Source of the DNA: Mesostigma viride
Lineage: Eukaryota > Streptophyta > Mesostigmatophyceae > Mesostigmatales > Mesostigmataceae
Direction of reading: 5' to 3'
DNA: 64,000 nucleotides
Assembly: GCA_009746045.1 (NCBI GenBank)
Contig: RPFO01000253.1
Coordinates: forward strand, 725,720 to 789,719
Under the pieces are notes generated by a model. That model was not told where the DNA came from. It was given only the letters and a program-made list of their open reading frames with translations, and made no database searches. A program made the translations under genes and the position numbers. Positions 1 to 11,645 of this stretch are shown in pieces. Every line of letters starts with the position of its first letter. The first letter of the stretch is position 1.

Positions 1-98
1 GTAAGCCTAGGAAAGTCAGCGAACTGCTCCGGAATGGCTGAGGCAACAAGGGACCTAATTTACGTCCGTAACAACAACAAAAGTTACGCGACGTAACA
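1..98 (-). repeat. Start of a 3' LTR, cut by the window edge
   Basis: Read on the minus strand, a sequence beginning TGTTACGTCGCGTAAC follows directly after a polypurine tract at 99-107. This is the arrangement expected at the 3' LTR of a Ty3/gypsy-type element, with the canonical TG start. The other end lies outside the window. It does not match the start of the LTR at 7480-8182, so it should belong to a different element. Confidence 0.5.
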
Positions 99-110
99 CC
101 TCCCCCCACA
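99..110 (-). other. Polypurine tract
   Basis: The minus strand reads TGTGGGGGGAGG immediately before TGTTACG. A purine run abutting a TG start is the classic plus-strand priming site of an LTR element. It is the main evidence that the reading frame at 468-2414 is the last gene of a minus-strand LTR element. Confidence 0.5.
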
Positions 111-467
111 CAAAGGTAGGAGCCCTCTCCCTACGCACAGGGAGGAAACCAAGGGGTAGGAAAAACTAATGCACCCAGCACACACCAACACAATCGACAG
201 CCATCCAAGATACAAAGCACCAACGTATTAACTCGGTCTCCACCACCACGCCGGGAGGTGTAGGGTTAACCAGCACCAAGCCTGGTGGTAGGTTCCCCTA
301 ACTGCCTGGAACAGAGTCCTGGCCGGGGGGGACGGCACTGGGCAGGACACACAGAGTAAACAAATCAGTACCAAGGACCAGAAACGACCAATCAACTGGC
401 CAGAATATGAGGGCGACTCTATATACCGGAGGGACAAACACCTCAGGTCGGGCCTAAGGCCCTCTAT
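111..467. other. Noncoding stretch between last ORF and PPT
   Basis: No supported gene. A 69-codon frame on the minus strand (437-228) has a hydrophobic stretch but no family resemblance and is probably chance. Confidence 0.4.
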
Positions 468-2414
468 CTAGTTGCCATTAGTCTGGTAAGTGCCACGCGA
501 GGCCAGCAGGACATCCAGGTACGCCTGGTAGTGAGCCACATCATCGGCATTGTCGTGCCTATCTACAGTGAGGAAAACATCGGCCCACACGCCATCAGGA
601 AAAAGACCCAGAAAGGGCAGTAATACCTATGCTGCGTAAGAACGACCTGGCCACGGCCCAGTCAAGAAACCACAGGCAAAGAGGCGTAGGAAAGGCTCTA
701 CCGCGATCAAGCAGAGAGCCCGCAGGAGAAGGCGATGGTACCGGATCCGAGAGCGCAAACCCGTCGGGAAGAACAGATCTACCAGGGGCTCCACGTCAGA
801 CGGCCACATCCGGATGTGCCGAACCTCACGGAAGCGCCACCGACGGGCACACTGTCGCGACCCGAACGTCTCGAGGTAGTCGCTAGCCCGAGGAGGAGGA
901 TGGCCACGGGAGTCCAGACCCTGGCCCGAGATGGGCGCTGGACGACGGGCATCCCACTCTAAGATGGGCTGGAGAACCGTGCTGTACGTAGCACCCGGCA
1001 CCGCAGGAAACTCTACCGTAAGGGCAGCTGAGGCCATAATGCCCAGAGGCGGAGGGTAAGCCCACTGGAACCCACCGTAGGTGTCCATGTCATTGTGACG
1101 CCTAGCCCAGCGATACAGAACGCGCCGAACCAGGATCTCGCCCTGGAACACCGGATCAGCTACAATAACCATATCGAAAGGAGGCCGATCAGTCTCAACG
1201 GGTAGGCCACGGTCCCGCGGCGCCCGACACACCTGGGAGAACCCGTAGGACATGGGCGAAATGGCAAGCTCGGCGGAGGCGCGCGCCAGGTCACACTGTC
1301 GGCAGGCGAGCGCAGACATACCGTACCCAAGGACAGGCGTGTCGCGCGACTCCGGAGTCGCATGCACCACAGAAGGGGCCCGATCCCGATCGCCCTCGGA
1401 CAACTCCCGGAGGGAATCAGCAGCGCGGGTGGCGCGAGGATCAGGGCCGCTGGCCCGAACAACCGCAGCCAAAGACCGCGGGGCCGAAGGGACAGGGGCC
1501 GAAGCAGGGGTAGGAACCGGCGCAGACGCAGACGGCGCCGGTACAACAGGAGGTCGCGTCGGACCCGCTGCCGGAGGGGGTCGCGACGGACCCGCCACCG
1601 CAGCTGGCGCTCCGGTCTCCGGTGGCGGCGCACCCCCAGGCCACATGTTGAAAACAGGGCCCGTAGGGACAGGCAATCCGGCATACGACTGGTTACCATC
1701 CAAGCTCCAGTCGGGCACCTGAATCCTCTGCGGAGGACCACCCTCCCAAAGCCTGGGAAGACCGCCCGGGTCGCTAAAGAAACCCCACGATGGCGGCGCT
1801 GGCGCTGTGGGCGGCCCGGAAGCGACGACGGCGGGCGCGGCCGCTGGGGCGGAAGACTCGCGCAGAGGCGCAGGTACGTCGGTAGCAGGCGCAGAGACAG
1901 CCGGAGGCGTAGGAGCCGCAGCAACAGAAGAAACCGCAGCTACCGAGGGCTCGCACAACGCGGCGAAACCGTAAGCGCCGAGGCAACCGAAGGGGAAGAG
2001 GGCACAGATACAACAGACACCCCACCTGGCGTGGCTGGAGCATGCGCCTGGGCCGCCATGAAGGCCCCGAAAGCCGCGGTCAGGGACTGGATCTGTGCCT
2101 GCATCGCAGAAACAGTCGCCGAGAGAGGATCAGGCTCACGATCCGAGCCCAAAGGGGTAGGCTCCACCGACGCGCGCCGGGTCGACCGTGGTGAAGACGG
2201 GACAGGGGAAGGAGCCGACACTGAGGAGGAGGACGCTGCAGGGGAGGCCGAATACTCTGGCGTGTACTGTGCCTCGACTGGTGCGTCCGTAGGGAAGGGT
2301 CGCAAATGCTACTCCCGCTATCTGGTCCGCGATCTCCATGAACTCGACCGCCCGTAGGAGGTCACAGGGGTTGTCATCTAAATCTGCCTCGCCTCGCCCG
2401 GAAGCCAGGAACAC
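468..2414 (-). pseudogene. Unrecognised Pro/Ala-rich ORF at the 3' end of an LTR element
   Basis: The longest frame runs 1958 to 627 (443 codons). A single TAG (627-629) separates it, in the same frame, from about 52 further codons that end at 468-470 and look coding (motifs DGVWADVFLTVDRH and YQAYLDVLLASRG). Upstream, 2414-1940 continues in two other frames with a Ser/Pro-rich segment and a short helical stretch (AMQAQIQSLTAAFGAF), so there are probably two frameshifts plus the stop. The N-terminal half is low-complexity Pro/Ala/Ser. The C-terminal half is denser in aromatic residues (GGFQWAYPPPLGIMAS). I do not recognise a family. Its place directly before a PPT and LTR suggests an accessory 3' gene or the gag of a rearranged element. 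Confidence 0.45.
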
Positions 2415-2689
2415 CTCCAGTAGTAAGAGCGGCTACTAGGTCCCGTACCCGTTTACCACCCTGATGAGCAGCTAAGTCATGCAACTCAAAGAGCAAGGAG
2501 GAGCGACAGATAGGAGGACATACAGGCGCCATTGAGGGGGAGAATCTGCTATTTGCACATATAAAAACCCACCTACAAATTTACAAGGGTGCTTGCCTAA
2601 GTTGGGGAAGGGCTGCAATGGCAGCTAAAGCTTCCGGCTCAGTGGCCGCAAATCTACTATAAGGCGTTCAAGATCAGAGGTAGGCATCG
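2415..2689 (-). pseudogene. Ty3/gypsy integrase N-terminus (H2C2 start), truncated
   Basis: Minus-strand translation from 2640 downward gives a coding-like connector (RFAATEPEALAAIAALPQL). After stops and a shift, a frame from the ATG at 2532-2530 contains CRSSLLFELHDLAAHQGGKR. This resembles the zinc-binding start of Ty3/gypsy integrases, where an ELHD...GHxG pattern holds the two His of the HHCC finger. The Cys pair and the DDE core are absent, because the frame runs out near 2415 and unrelated sequence follows. This looks like a recombination or insertion junction. Confidence 0.45.
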
Positions 2690-3640
2690 CTACAGAGTAT
2701 CCAGAACAGGTTTAAAGAGGTCTCCTACCGCCTTGCCAAAGAGAAGGGGAGGTCCTAGAGGGACTATGTTATCATAAGACTTTCCTGACCTAGTCGCTAT
2801 ATGGCTAAGCGGTATGGAAATTTTATTTTTCCCCTCCCCCCCCACCGAGACCACAGGAAGGGCCTCACACGGGAGAGAGAGTCCTACGTGAGAAAGGAGA
2901 TCAGGCATGCGAACAGCAGTATGAAAGAGATAGGCATAGGATTCATCATTAGGTAGTTCACCATAAGTGAGGGTTACACCCATAGTAGTAGGAACTAGAG
3001 TAGTATTGAGAACATCCAGGTCCTCGAAGAAGGAGTAATCTGCGCGACGGGAGAGTGCATCTGGTACTATGTTATCTACAACGGGACCACCGTTATTCCC
3101 TACAGGTGTGTCAACAGTTGAGAAACCTTTCTGGTTGTTGCCTGAGCTTAGCAAGGCTCCACACTCTACCACAGAAATCAGGGCAGCACAGATGTCCAAG
3201 TCTCATGAAAACTCCCCATTAATCCCTCCTGGACAGGGCGTCAGGCACCCATTCTGCGTACCAGGAATGTACCTCACGAGAAAGGTCCGAACCCCCCCAG
3301 GAACTCCATCCATCCACCATCCTCTTACTCATCCGAGCTGTTCAACACATGTACCAAGGGCCTTGGGTCAGTCATCAGGGTAAATAGACTCGTCCCTGTT
3401 CCATCCTTGCGCTGCTGCCACAGAAAAACTGAGCCCCTTCAGTAGGTGTTCCACTTATACAGGCCACCACCAATCCCAGCAGCTCCTGCTCATGAACATA
3501 GTTTAGTTCTGCAGACGTCATACTCCTGGACATGTTATATCCACTGGTTGAGGACCCTTGCCATGATCCTGCATTAGTACTGCACATAGCACCCTGTGAA
3601 GGCATCAGACCTAACCTGGTATGCAAGTCTGGTTGGGGCC
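2690..3640 (-). pseudogene. Ty3/gypsy RNase H, degraded
   Basis: Two frames hold pieces of the domain in order. At 3626-3375 is MTSAELNYVHEQELLGLVVA, the usual gypsy RNase H motif around the catalytic Glu (E-x-N-Y...E-x-E-L-L). Near 3290-3220 is VRYIPGTQNG, and at 3199-2690 is NIVPDALSRRADYSF, the end-of-domain signature (N-x-V-x-D-A-L-S-R-R) with the last catalytic Asp. Stops and shifts separate the pieces, and the VTDH-type motif is missing. The domain digests RNA in the RNA:DNA hybrid after reverse transcription. This copy should not work. Confidence 0.7.
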
Positions 3641-3739
3641 CACCAACAAGGGAGCAGTGGTAAGCTTCTGCTTCAACACATCAAAAGCTTGCTGGCATGC
3701 TGCAGTCCACTCAAAGGGAACATCCTTCTTGAGGCAGGG

Positions 3740-4648
3740 CTAACAGGGGACCAGAGATGGCCGCCATGTCAGGGATGAACCGTCGTACCAGCCCACCAGG
3801 CCCAGAAAGGATTTGACATCATGAGCTGACTTCAACACAGGCCACTCCAAAACAGCAGAGACCTTGCTGGCCTCAGGAGTCATACCTGCAGCGCTCAGCT
3901 GGTAGCCCAGAAACTTCACCTCTCGGCCCCACTCCACCTTGGACCTCTTCACCGACAGATGATACTGATGGATCACCTTAAGGACCTCCTCCACGTTCTC
4001 CAGATGCTCTCTGAAGGTACGAGAGTGTACCAGAATGTCGTCCAGGTAGACGACCACACAAGTCCTGAAGACCACCCTGGTAGTGTCACACAAGTGGGCA
4101 ATGTCTTTGAACCTGGGGTTGCGAAGATCAGGTGAGATCTGGGGCAGGGCATTTCCAGTTAGGTGGCCAAAGATAGCATTGACAAACATCTGCATAGTGG
4201 CAGGACTGTTAGAGGCACCCATGGGCATTACGGTCCACTGGAACTGTCCCCATGGAGTAGAAAAGGCCGTCTTGGGGATGTCCTCAGTAGCCACCCTGAT
4301 CTGCCAGAAAGCATGCCTGAGGTCAAACTTTGTAAAGAAGGCAGCTCCTGCAGTCCTCTCCAGCAACTCATCAATTCTTGGCAGAGGGTACCTGGACTTG
4401 ACAGTCACCTTGTTCAGTCCCCTCAGGTCAATGCACAACCTCCACCCCCCATCATGCTTGGGTACAAGCAAACATCCAGAACTGAAAGGGCTGTTAGCTG
4501 GGAGGATCAGACCAGCCTCCAACAGGCCAATAAGTATGGTCTTCAGCTCCGCCATCTCTGCAGGGCCCATCCTGTACATAGGCACAAAAGGAGGACGAGC
4601 ACCCTCTTCCAACTTGATGACGTGTGTGATGGGTCCCTCAGGAGGATA
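3740..4648 (-). pseudogene. Ty3/gypsy reverse transcriptase
   Basis: An open frame of 290 codons (4612-3740) carries most RT motifs. It has WRLCIDLRGLNKVTVKSRYPLPR, FTKFDLRHAFWQI (first catalytic Asp, about residue 97), MPMGASNSPATMQ, and VYLDDILVHS (YLDD at about residues 189-192), then WGREVKFLGYQLS and the SFLGLVGWY motif. About 30 residues between IFGH and VVVYLDD (residues 151-182) are an insertion compared with ordinary gypsy RT. The N-terminus continues in the same frame beyond a TAG at 4649-4651 into the protease-RT linker, so the copy carries at least one nonsense change. Confidence 0.85.
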
Positions 4649-4651
4649 CTA

Positions 4652-5607
4652 GGGCATCTTATCCTCAAAGATGGCTCCATACTTGTCCAACAAGGCATCA
4701 TGCTGCTGTTGTTGCTCAGTGGTGACAGTAGAACTGACTGCATTGACAGAATGACCACTAGCAGACTCAGGTTCATTAGGCACCAAATGCAGGAAGAAGA
4801 TGTGTTCCACTGGATAGGTGGCCAAATAAGACAGAGTGTGCTTGGCAGACCACACATGCTTCAGCAGGGCAGCCCGTTTCTCCTCCAAAGTCGGCTCTTG
4901 ATCCACCCTTTTCTCACCTGCTTCCCCTCCCTTGCCATCATTGACAGCTGTCTGTGTGGAACAGCACTCAGTGGCTGTTCTTCTCCCCCCTGGCAACACA
5001 CAGGTAGCATCCCATACTGTCCCATCCTTGAACTGGACCACCTGTCAGGCCAAGAAATAGCAGGATTGGTGTCAGACAACCATGGGATCCCCAAAATCAC
5101 ATCTGCTGCCGTGAGGGGAATGACATCTGCTGTCACTTCCAAAGTCTGGGATGAACAAACTTGGAAGATGAGCTGCACGTAGCCAGGTGAGCAGCTTCTC
5201 CTGCCATCAGAATACTGCACCATGACAGGTGTGGGGTGGGCCAACACAGGCAACTTCAACTCCTGCACCAAGGATGCAGCAATATAATTACTGCCAGCAC
5301 CAGAATCAATCATAAACAAGCAAGCTGGCTGAGCCAAGGGAACTGGCACGTTGAGGAGCCTAGCCTGAAACTTGAGTAAGTGACCTGGTACAGGGGGCCC
5401 CACAGGGACAGCAGGGTCAGAAGCACCCACAGTGTTCACTGGCCTAACGTCAACAGCAGGCAGGTCAGACCTGGCCATGACAAAAGGATGACCTGGGACC
5501 CAACTAGTTTTTTGACTCAGGTGGGTCTGGAGTTGCTCCACTGCCTGATGGTGAAAGCTGCTCAGGTGGTGCTGTAGGCTCATCCTCGTCCCCCCCATCC
5601 TCCTCAT
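4652..5607 (-). pseudogene. Ty3/gypsy aspartic protease and linker
   Basis: Frame 5607-4861 contains ACLFMIDSGAGSNYI, with the catalytic Asp at about residue 101 in the normal DSGA form. The second retropepsin motif follows (AADVILGIPWL). The frame shifts near 5035, and the linker to RT continues at 5041-4652. The usual gypsy order gag-PR-RT-RH-IN is kept. This is a useful contrast to the copia-type elements farther along, where the protease-like domain is displaced. Confidence 0.8.
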
Positions 5608-7260
5608 CTGCCAGCAGCTGCATGAGAGCGTTCACCATCCGACGCTTGTCCTGTCTGCTGAAGGGCCGAGCGCGGGACTGGAACCTCCCAGAGGGCTGGA
5701 AGTTAGGCTGGAACCCTGGCTGCATCCGGTGATCGCCAGCAGGAACGCCAGGAGGAAGGCTGGGTGGCCTGGGAGATGGCAGGGCGCCAAAAGGTCCTCT
5801 CGTGGCAGGGGGAAACTGGTCCCGTCTGGGGCAGTCCCGTGCGAAGTGACCTGGCTGGTTGCAGATAAAACAGTTACCCTGGGCCGGGATCCAAAGCATT
5901 GAGCTCTCCCAGGAGGTCATCCAGCTGGTTCAGGGACTTCTTGATGGGTGGCACTGGCGTGGCCACAGGCTCCCACTTGACAGAAAAAGCAGGCACACGA
6001 CAGAGGGTGAGCACATAAGACAACACTTTGTCCCATTGCCAGTCCACGTAGTCGAACTGGGAGAAGTGCTTGTCCACATCCAGTCGCACGTGTGGAGCCA
6101 TGCCATGCAGTAGTCTGTGAAGCGCCTCTGCGTCAGAGCATTGGGGAATCTTGGCCCTAAGGTTGGTGAATTGCTCCACAAACTGTGGCAGCGTCAACCC
6201 AGCCTGCGTACAGCTAGCCAATGCGTCCCGATCCATGCGAAGTTGATCCTGGGGTAACAGAAACCGGCGAAAGCCCAATAGGAGAGAGGGGAGGTCGGTA
6301 CACGCACGTCCAGCCACAGAACGCAAAAACTCATCAAACCGGTCGCTGGCACTGTCGCTCATCCGCTGCCTAACCATTCTCTTCTGGATGTCCATCGTGA
6401 GACGTTCCTCTGCCTTGGGCCCGTAGTTGGCGAAATGGATAGCGAAGACATCCTGAAACTTGGTGGAGAAATGGTCAAAGCTGCGATGGGTTAGGTTGGT
6501 CAGCGATAGCTTGTCTACCGACTCCACCTTGGGAAAAGGAACAGTACGAGGATACAAAGACGTGAGCTCCATCACTGGGGCGTGTAGTGCATTCTGACTC
6601 TTCGGCATTGTCGCAGCCACCGAGAGCCGTGGAGGCTCATTCCCCTGTACATCTGTCCCTTCATCAACAAAAGGAGCGTCAACCGCATATACCCTTCGTG
6701 TACCCAGTGTAGGAGACGGTTGATCCACGAAAACAGACTCCCCATCGCCCGCCTGCCCTTGCGACTCAAGTTGCTGCACACGCGCAATAGTCCTACCCAC
6801 ACTCTTCTCCAGCGCTTCCGCCACACTTCTAGCTCTCGCAGCTTCCTCACGTTCATGTTGTAATCGGATTTTCTCCGCTGTCAGCTCGTCAGCCGCTAGC
6901 CGAGTGCCGTCTCGCCCCGGCACCGTGTTAATTGTAGCCAAAACGAATAGCCGAACCGTATTCGGGTGCTGGTGAACGCGTGTCTTCCACGTTGGAAAAC
7001 CGGGGTCCACCTCTACCAATGCCACGCAGGGAGGGCTCGCCTGGTTGCACACCGAGGGGCAAGATGGAGAACTTTGGGCCGACCGACAGCGAATATCTGC
7101 GGGAAGCAGACATTAAGGTGGTATCTCCAAATAGTTGACGTCTGGGAGTAGATGATGAAACCCTTTCATCACCGGTCGTCCGTTGAGCTGCTAAAGATGT
7201 GGTTGCATCTTCAACTCTCTTACTTGATAACGGTGGTTGTGTCTCCGGGTTACTCATCAC
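5504..7260 (-). pseudogene. Ty3/gypsy gag with CCHC zinc knuckle, broken by frameshifts
   Basis: Three overlapping minus frames make up one gag. 7260-6928 is a Ser/Thr/Arg-rich N-terminus beginning MMSNPETQPP. 7052-5874 is the main capsid-like part (KFQDVFAIHFANYGPKAEER, ending in a Gly/Leu-rich acidic helix). 5920-5504 holds a zinc knuckle CFICNQPGHFARDC of the CX2CX4HX4C type, followed by Pro- and Asp/Glu-rich tails. Gag packages the RNA and forms the particle. Two frame changes (near 6930-7050 and near 5880-5920) make this copy defective unless one is a programmed shift. Confidence 0.75.
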
Positions 7261-7466
7261 TCCATGGGTCGCGCATGCCGGACTGGGGAACGTTAGAGAC
7301 TTATGGGCTCAAGGCAGTTCTCAGAGCAAGACTGTCACATAAGGATGAGTCACACTCTTAAGAACTGTCCGAATACACAGCATAACGTACCCTCTCTGGG
7401 TCTGGCAAGAATTCCATTGTTAATCGTGAACTAATACTGTCAAGACAACCAACACCTAAGTAGAAT
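7261..7466 (-). other. Gag leader
   Basis: Untranslated stretch between the primer binding site and the first gag ATG of the gypsy element. No other signal seen. Confidence 0.5.
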
Positions 7467-7479
7467 CCTCCGATACCAA
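7467..7479 (-). other. Primer binding site, tRNA-iMet-like
   Basis: The minus strand reads TTGGTATCGGAGG directly after the LTR end. This differs by one base from the widespread TGGTATCAGAG primer site that pairs with initiator tRNA-Met. Its position between LTR and gag fits. Confidence 0.65.
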
Positions 7480-8182
7480 TGTAACGACTAAAAATGTTGT
7501 GTTTGCAACAGCCTCAGTATCAACATTAGCGTGAAAAGATCTTTATACCTGGGTTGGAGTCGCGACAGATAACTTCACGTCCAGAGAAGCAATGAAGATG
7601 GATCTTCAACAGTTAAGGGAATGAGTCCCCACCCTTGTTAGACACAACAGACAAGTTATATCCAAGTCGACTATCTGTTGAAGTTATAGTTGACTTTTGG
7701 CAAGGGTTGTTTGATTGATGAAACAAGGAAACCCTTGAATTACACCATAGCTTTAGCTCTCACGTACGCACGCATGCACGGCCGCCCCAAACAGGATAAA
7801 AGTCATCGTGCACGCAGCATCCATCCAACCCTAACCCGGAAGGACCAATCAAAAGTGAGGATCACTCAAGATAAGATCTTAGCCTCCGAATCCTCCACAC
7901 AACACAAAGCCAGCACATACGAAATCTCAATGACCTGGAACCAAATCCACCAGGTACAATGGTACTGCAGAGAATCTATGACTGACTAAACAACACCATG
8001 CAAAGTACCCTACGTGGATCAGGCCACGACCAATGAGGGTAGAACAATAGATTCGACAGATCTCAGCAGGCCCAATATCTATCAGACGTCGAAGCCTCCT
8101 AACTTCTCAAATAATTGTCCTAAAGAACTCATAATAAGATTCATCAGTAGGAAAACTTTGGATGTAACATTTGGTTGTTACA
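7480..8182 (-). repeat. 5' LTR of the gypsy element
   Basis: About 703 bp. On the minus strand it starts TGTAAC and ends GTTACA, a 6-bp terminal inverted repeat, and the PBS and gag follow. The matching 3' LTR is not in the window; the LTR start at 1-98 is different. The inner boundary is firm because of the PBS. The outer one rests on the inverted repeat only. Confidence 0.55.
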
Positions 8183-8639
8183 AATGGTGGTCACCACTAG
8201 ACACTCCCGGCCAGTTAGGCTCGAAACACACGCCCTGATCAAGCATGCTGTTTCCGGCCCCACCGTCTAGGTCATCTAGTCGAGCTCTACACGTAAACCT
8301 GCCATAATTTCAATGTTGTCTCCTTGATAATTTCAATGCACAAGGCATTTCCATCTCCATTTATATTCATCATCCTGAACGATCTCGAAAACGCGGAAAA
8401 GATAACGGCGGGCTCGAGCTACTATGGTCCGGATTCTCCCAATTTCTGGCCTGCGCTGGCTGTCTCCTTGATACTAGGCCCTTTACACCATCGCTGTGTT
8501 TATTTAGTCATGCTTTGCCCATGCAAAGAGTCGCTCTCTGCTGAGATGCTGGCATGCCCTAGCTTGAGCCAGTGCCTAGCCATAGTTGTCTCACTTCATA
8601 ATATAATCGATTCCATCACATGCCAGGTTCTAGGTATGA
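8183..8639. other. Background DNA, no gene seen
   Basis: No supported coding region. Around 8500-8560 begins a motif (ctctctgctgaga...catgccctagct) that recurs at 41210-41250. Confidence 0.4.
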
Positions 8640-9574
8640 TACATCATGGTTGTGCAGGTGCACCTTGTGCACCCAGAGCAGGTGGCGGTTTACATCCCCC
8701 CACCTGCAGGTTGTAGCTCAGAATGTATTAAACAAACCATATGCCCCCTCTCCACCATCACCGCCCAGCTCCGCGACATCGACCAGCGCCTCAAGGACAA
8801 TGCCATCGCCATCGAGGTCCTGCAAAACACCGCAGGCCTCACCGCCCAGGCGGTGAAGGACATCGATCGCCGCCAACTGCCAAGCCAGCCCCCGCTGGCT
8901 TGGCTGGCGCTGCTCCTTCCACCCATGCAGACCTGGGCGGATATGACCTGGGCAGCACAACACCCTCACCACCTCCGCCGTAGCAGCCCAGCTAGCTCCA
9001 GCAGCAGAAGCTCGACCTCCGCGAGGAGGCCGAGCTCGCCAAGCGCAGCCTTAACTTCATACTCAAGAACTTCGACATGGAGGAAGGTGAGAATTCCGAT
9101 AAGCTTGCACCTGCGTTTGAGAGCAAAATCCTTGATCGCATGGGCCTTATTGGTGAGATTAAGCTGGTCGCCCACCGCCTTCCCCGCGCGCGAGGTAAGG
9201 CAGGGGCGCCCCCGCATCTTCTCATCTTTAAGAGCCCAGCGGACAAGTTTTCGTTTCTCAGACGCCGCAAGCGGCTCGAGAACACTCACTTCACCGTGGA
9301 CGACGACTTGACCCTGGCGCAACAACAACATCGACGGGAGCTATGGCCGACCTACCTCCAGCTCCGGCAGACCAAGGCGGGCCAGCCGGTGTACTAGAAG
9401 GGGGCGGCCATCTACGTCGGCCACAAGCCCTGGCATGCGACCCCCGGCCGCGGCCCCAGCGACTCCAGACGCCCCAGCTTAGGGGAATACAGCAGTAGTA
9501 GTGTAGAATCATTAGACAGTGCATGGCCTTGTACATGCACGCCTACTACAGGCACTATTATACCAGCTGACTTA
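8640..9574 (+). pseudogene. LINE ORF1-like protein relic
   Basis: A coiled-coil segment (AQLRDIDQRLKDNAIAIEVL, about 8770-8870) is followed in another frame by 9003-9397. That part contains RSLNFILKNFDMEEGE, then HLLIFKSPADKFSFLRRRKR, and DDDLTLAQQQHRRELWP. The order coiled coil, RRM-like fold, C-terminal domain with an asparagine/aspartate-Asp-Leu-Thr motif and Q-x3-R-R-x-L fits the ORF1 protein of L1-type LINEs. A TAG at 9394-9396 interrupts a continuing frame (KGAAIYVGHKPW) that ends near 9574. The upstream half is out of frame with the downstream half. ORF1 proteins coat LINE RNA; this copy is dead. No ORF2 follows. Confidence 0.55.
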
Positions 9575-11552
9575 TAAAAATTAATTAGTCATGTACATGT
9601 GTGCCCATGACGCGCCACACACCAGATGATGCCTAGCTTTATTATTTAAGGGGACTCGCACGTCCAAAAGCCTGAAAAACTGACTTTAATGAATATCAGT
9701 TCCAATGCACTTGGGAACCATCTAGTGATGATTGAGTACCATAAATATGATGTTTGGACATTCATGCCACCACTTGTTGGGGTTACTACCGCCAACCACG
9801 CACTGGTGGCGAGCTAAAAATAGAAAAAGACGCTATTTATGAGATATTTTGCCCAAGACAAACCACTTATCCAAATGACCTACCCATACATTCCTGCAAA
9901 GTTCCCCCACTTCTAAAAAATCTGGGCTATTCACATGGTCAAAATAATCACATTTGTTTGAGTTATTTCCCCGCAAAATGGGTACTTTTTTGAGCAAAAA
10001 AAAATAAATCAAATCATCAACACATCGAATGGGGTCATCCATACACGCGAAATTCCACTGAGTGGGGGGAAACACAACCCCAAAGTTTGAGCTCATTCTG
10101 ACAAGCGTAGCTCAAGTTATTGATTTTCCTGTGATGCCGCCTGGGTAGACGCTAAAAGAGAATTGAGCTAGTGCTGAGCCAAAATGACATCTGTTTTGCT
10201 ACCCTAGACACCCAAAAACATGCCCACTTTGATCACGGAGTGTGAGGAGGATGTCCGGAGCGTCATACGCCCCACCCCTCCATCGGCACAGCCAGCCTTG
10301 TGAGTCTATGTACCCTTAACAACAAGGCTGGTAGGACGACACGCCTGAGCAGCATATGTAATGCCTATCTCAGGCTAATAATGAGTGATTTTGTGCCAAC
10401 AACCAAGTTGTTTCACCCAACAACACATTAAAAACCCTCTTCCAAAATGCCCAACAAGCCGGCCACGTGGAGGACCACACACGCAGTATATAAAGAGAAA
10501 ATAAGTTGACTTTTTATCCAGCCAACCTGTGGCTAGCTGCTCTGGTTAGCATGACAAAGGCTATCATTTACTCAGTGGGAAAGGTGAAGAGACCATTGGA
10601 ACAACCTACCTGACGCATGTGCCACCAAAGCACTGTGTCCCGCAAAATGCACACTGCCTCCTTTCTAACAAGCACGAGCCACTTTCTTTAGGAGACAGGT
10701 GCCAGCTCGTCAGTGTCTGGGGAAAATGATGCCGCTGCTTATAGGAAGACCGCGTGAATTTCCTCGAACACAACTGTCTATAAAGCAAAAGAAATTTCAG
10801 AGAAGCATGGAAATAAAAGCATTACACCTTCCCGACAGGTTGCGGGCCACGCGCTGCAGAAAGCCAGCTATGTCACAGACGAACTTGCTAAAAGACATCC
10901 AGGAATCCAGCGATGCAGCGCCAGGACCCGCAACTTCCTGGCTGAATCTCGCCGGAAAGAAGGCAAAAAGCTTACGCTCAACGAGCTAAGAAAGCAGGAA
11001 AATGCTAGAGTAAGACGTTTAATACAAGAACGTGCCATAGCGGGCATTTATTCGTGCCCAGGCGCACAAGAAAGGCCACCCTTTCATGGAGAGGTTGGGC
11101 ACGCATCGCGCAGGCCTAATGTTATCTTACCGCAAAATGACGGGAAAGGTAAAGATAGCAGCGGGAATTTTTACGGCTTTAGAAACATCATTAAACTAGC
11201 TTTCCTTACGACCATCAAAACTGGCAACAATCCACAATCACACCGGCAGGCATCCATTATACTTTATTCATCCCGACAGAAATTCAGGCCGGACCCCCCC
11301 TGCCGATGGCAAAGAAAGAAAGCCCGCGACATCATAGATCGCAACCATCCCACCATAAATTAGAATCAGTAGCTAATTTCCTCCAACAATCGAGCATTTT
11401 TTCTGCTTTCCGCGAGCCAGATTTGTCACGTTTCGTCTAAAAGCAGTCGCCATGGCCACTTCCGCAAGGGGTGCGCGCACCGTGCACCCACTTTTCACGG
11501 TACGGAGGGTACCGCGGAATTTTTTTGGCGCGGAAAATATTCGCCGCGCCGA
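9575..11552. repeat. Noncoding dispersed repeat, copy 1 (about 2 kb)
   Basis: Collinear with 41990-43870. Shared blocks include the stretch around 9740-9850 (gatgtttgg, caccacttgttgggg, gagctaaaaatagaaaaa) against 42030-42140, the gcacaagaaag/ccatgga block near 11070-11095 against 43368-43395, and the end block with gccatggcca, ggtaccgcg and aaatattcg (11445-11545 against 43760-43860). Identity looks roughly two thirds. No convincing gene; a short open stretch near 10984-11130 is not conserved as an ORF in the other copy. Confidence 0.65.
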
Positions 11553-11557
11553 GTCCC
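11553..11557. repeat. Left target-site duplication of element C (GTCCC)
   Basis: GTCCC directly precedes the LTR start AGTTAGATG. The same five bases follow the right LTR at 41179-41183. Confidence 0.85.
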
Positions 11558-11645
11558 AGTTAGATGAGATGCTTAGGCTGACACACGGATTTCCGGCCTG
11601 CGCGCCGCGTATTGCCTACCGCGGCTGAGCGGGACACCTCAGTAC
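11558..11645 (+). repeat. Element C left LTR, first 88 bp
   Basis: Begins AGTTAGATGAGATGC and matches 40724-40811 base for base as far as I can read. It ends in AGTAC, which is the target duplicated by the nested insertion. Confidence 0.9.

Noticed and set aside
228..437. Small hydrophobic ORF on the minus strand
   Set aside because: Short, between a gene end and a PPT, with no conserved feature.
1160..2357. Arg- and Leu-rich ORFs overlapping 627-1958 in other frames
   Set aside because: Composition follows from GC bias; the chosen frame continues past its stop into coding-like sequence and precedes the PPT.
7480..8182. Pairing of this LTR with the LTR start at 1-98 as one gypsy element
   Set aside because: The first bases differ (TGTAACAACC against TGTTACGTCG), so they are not a pair.
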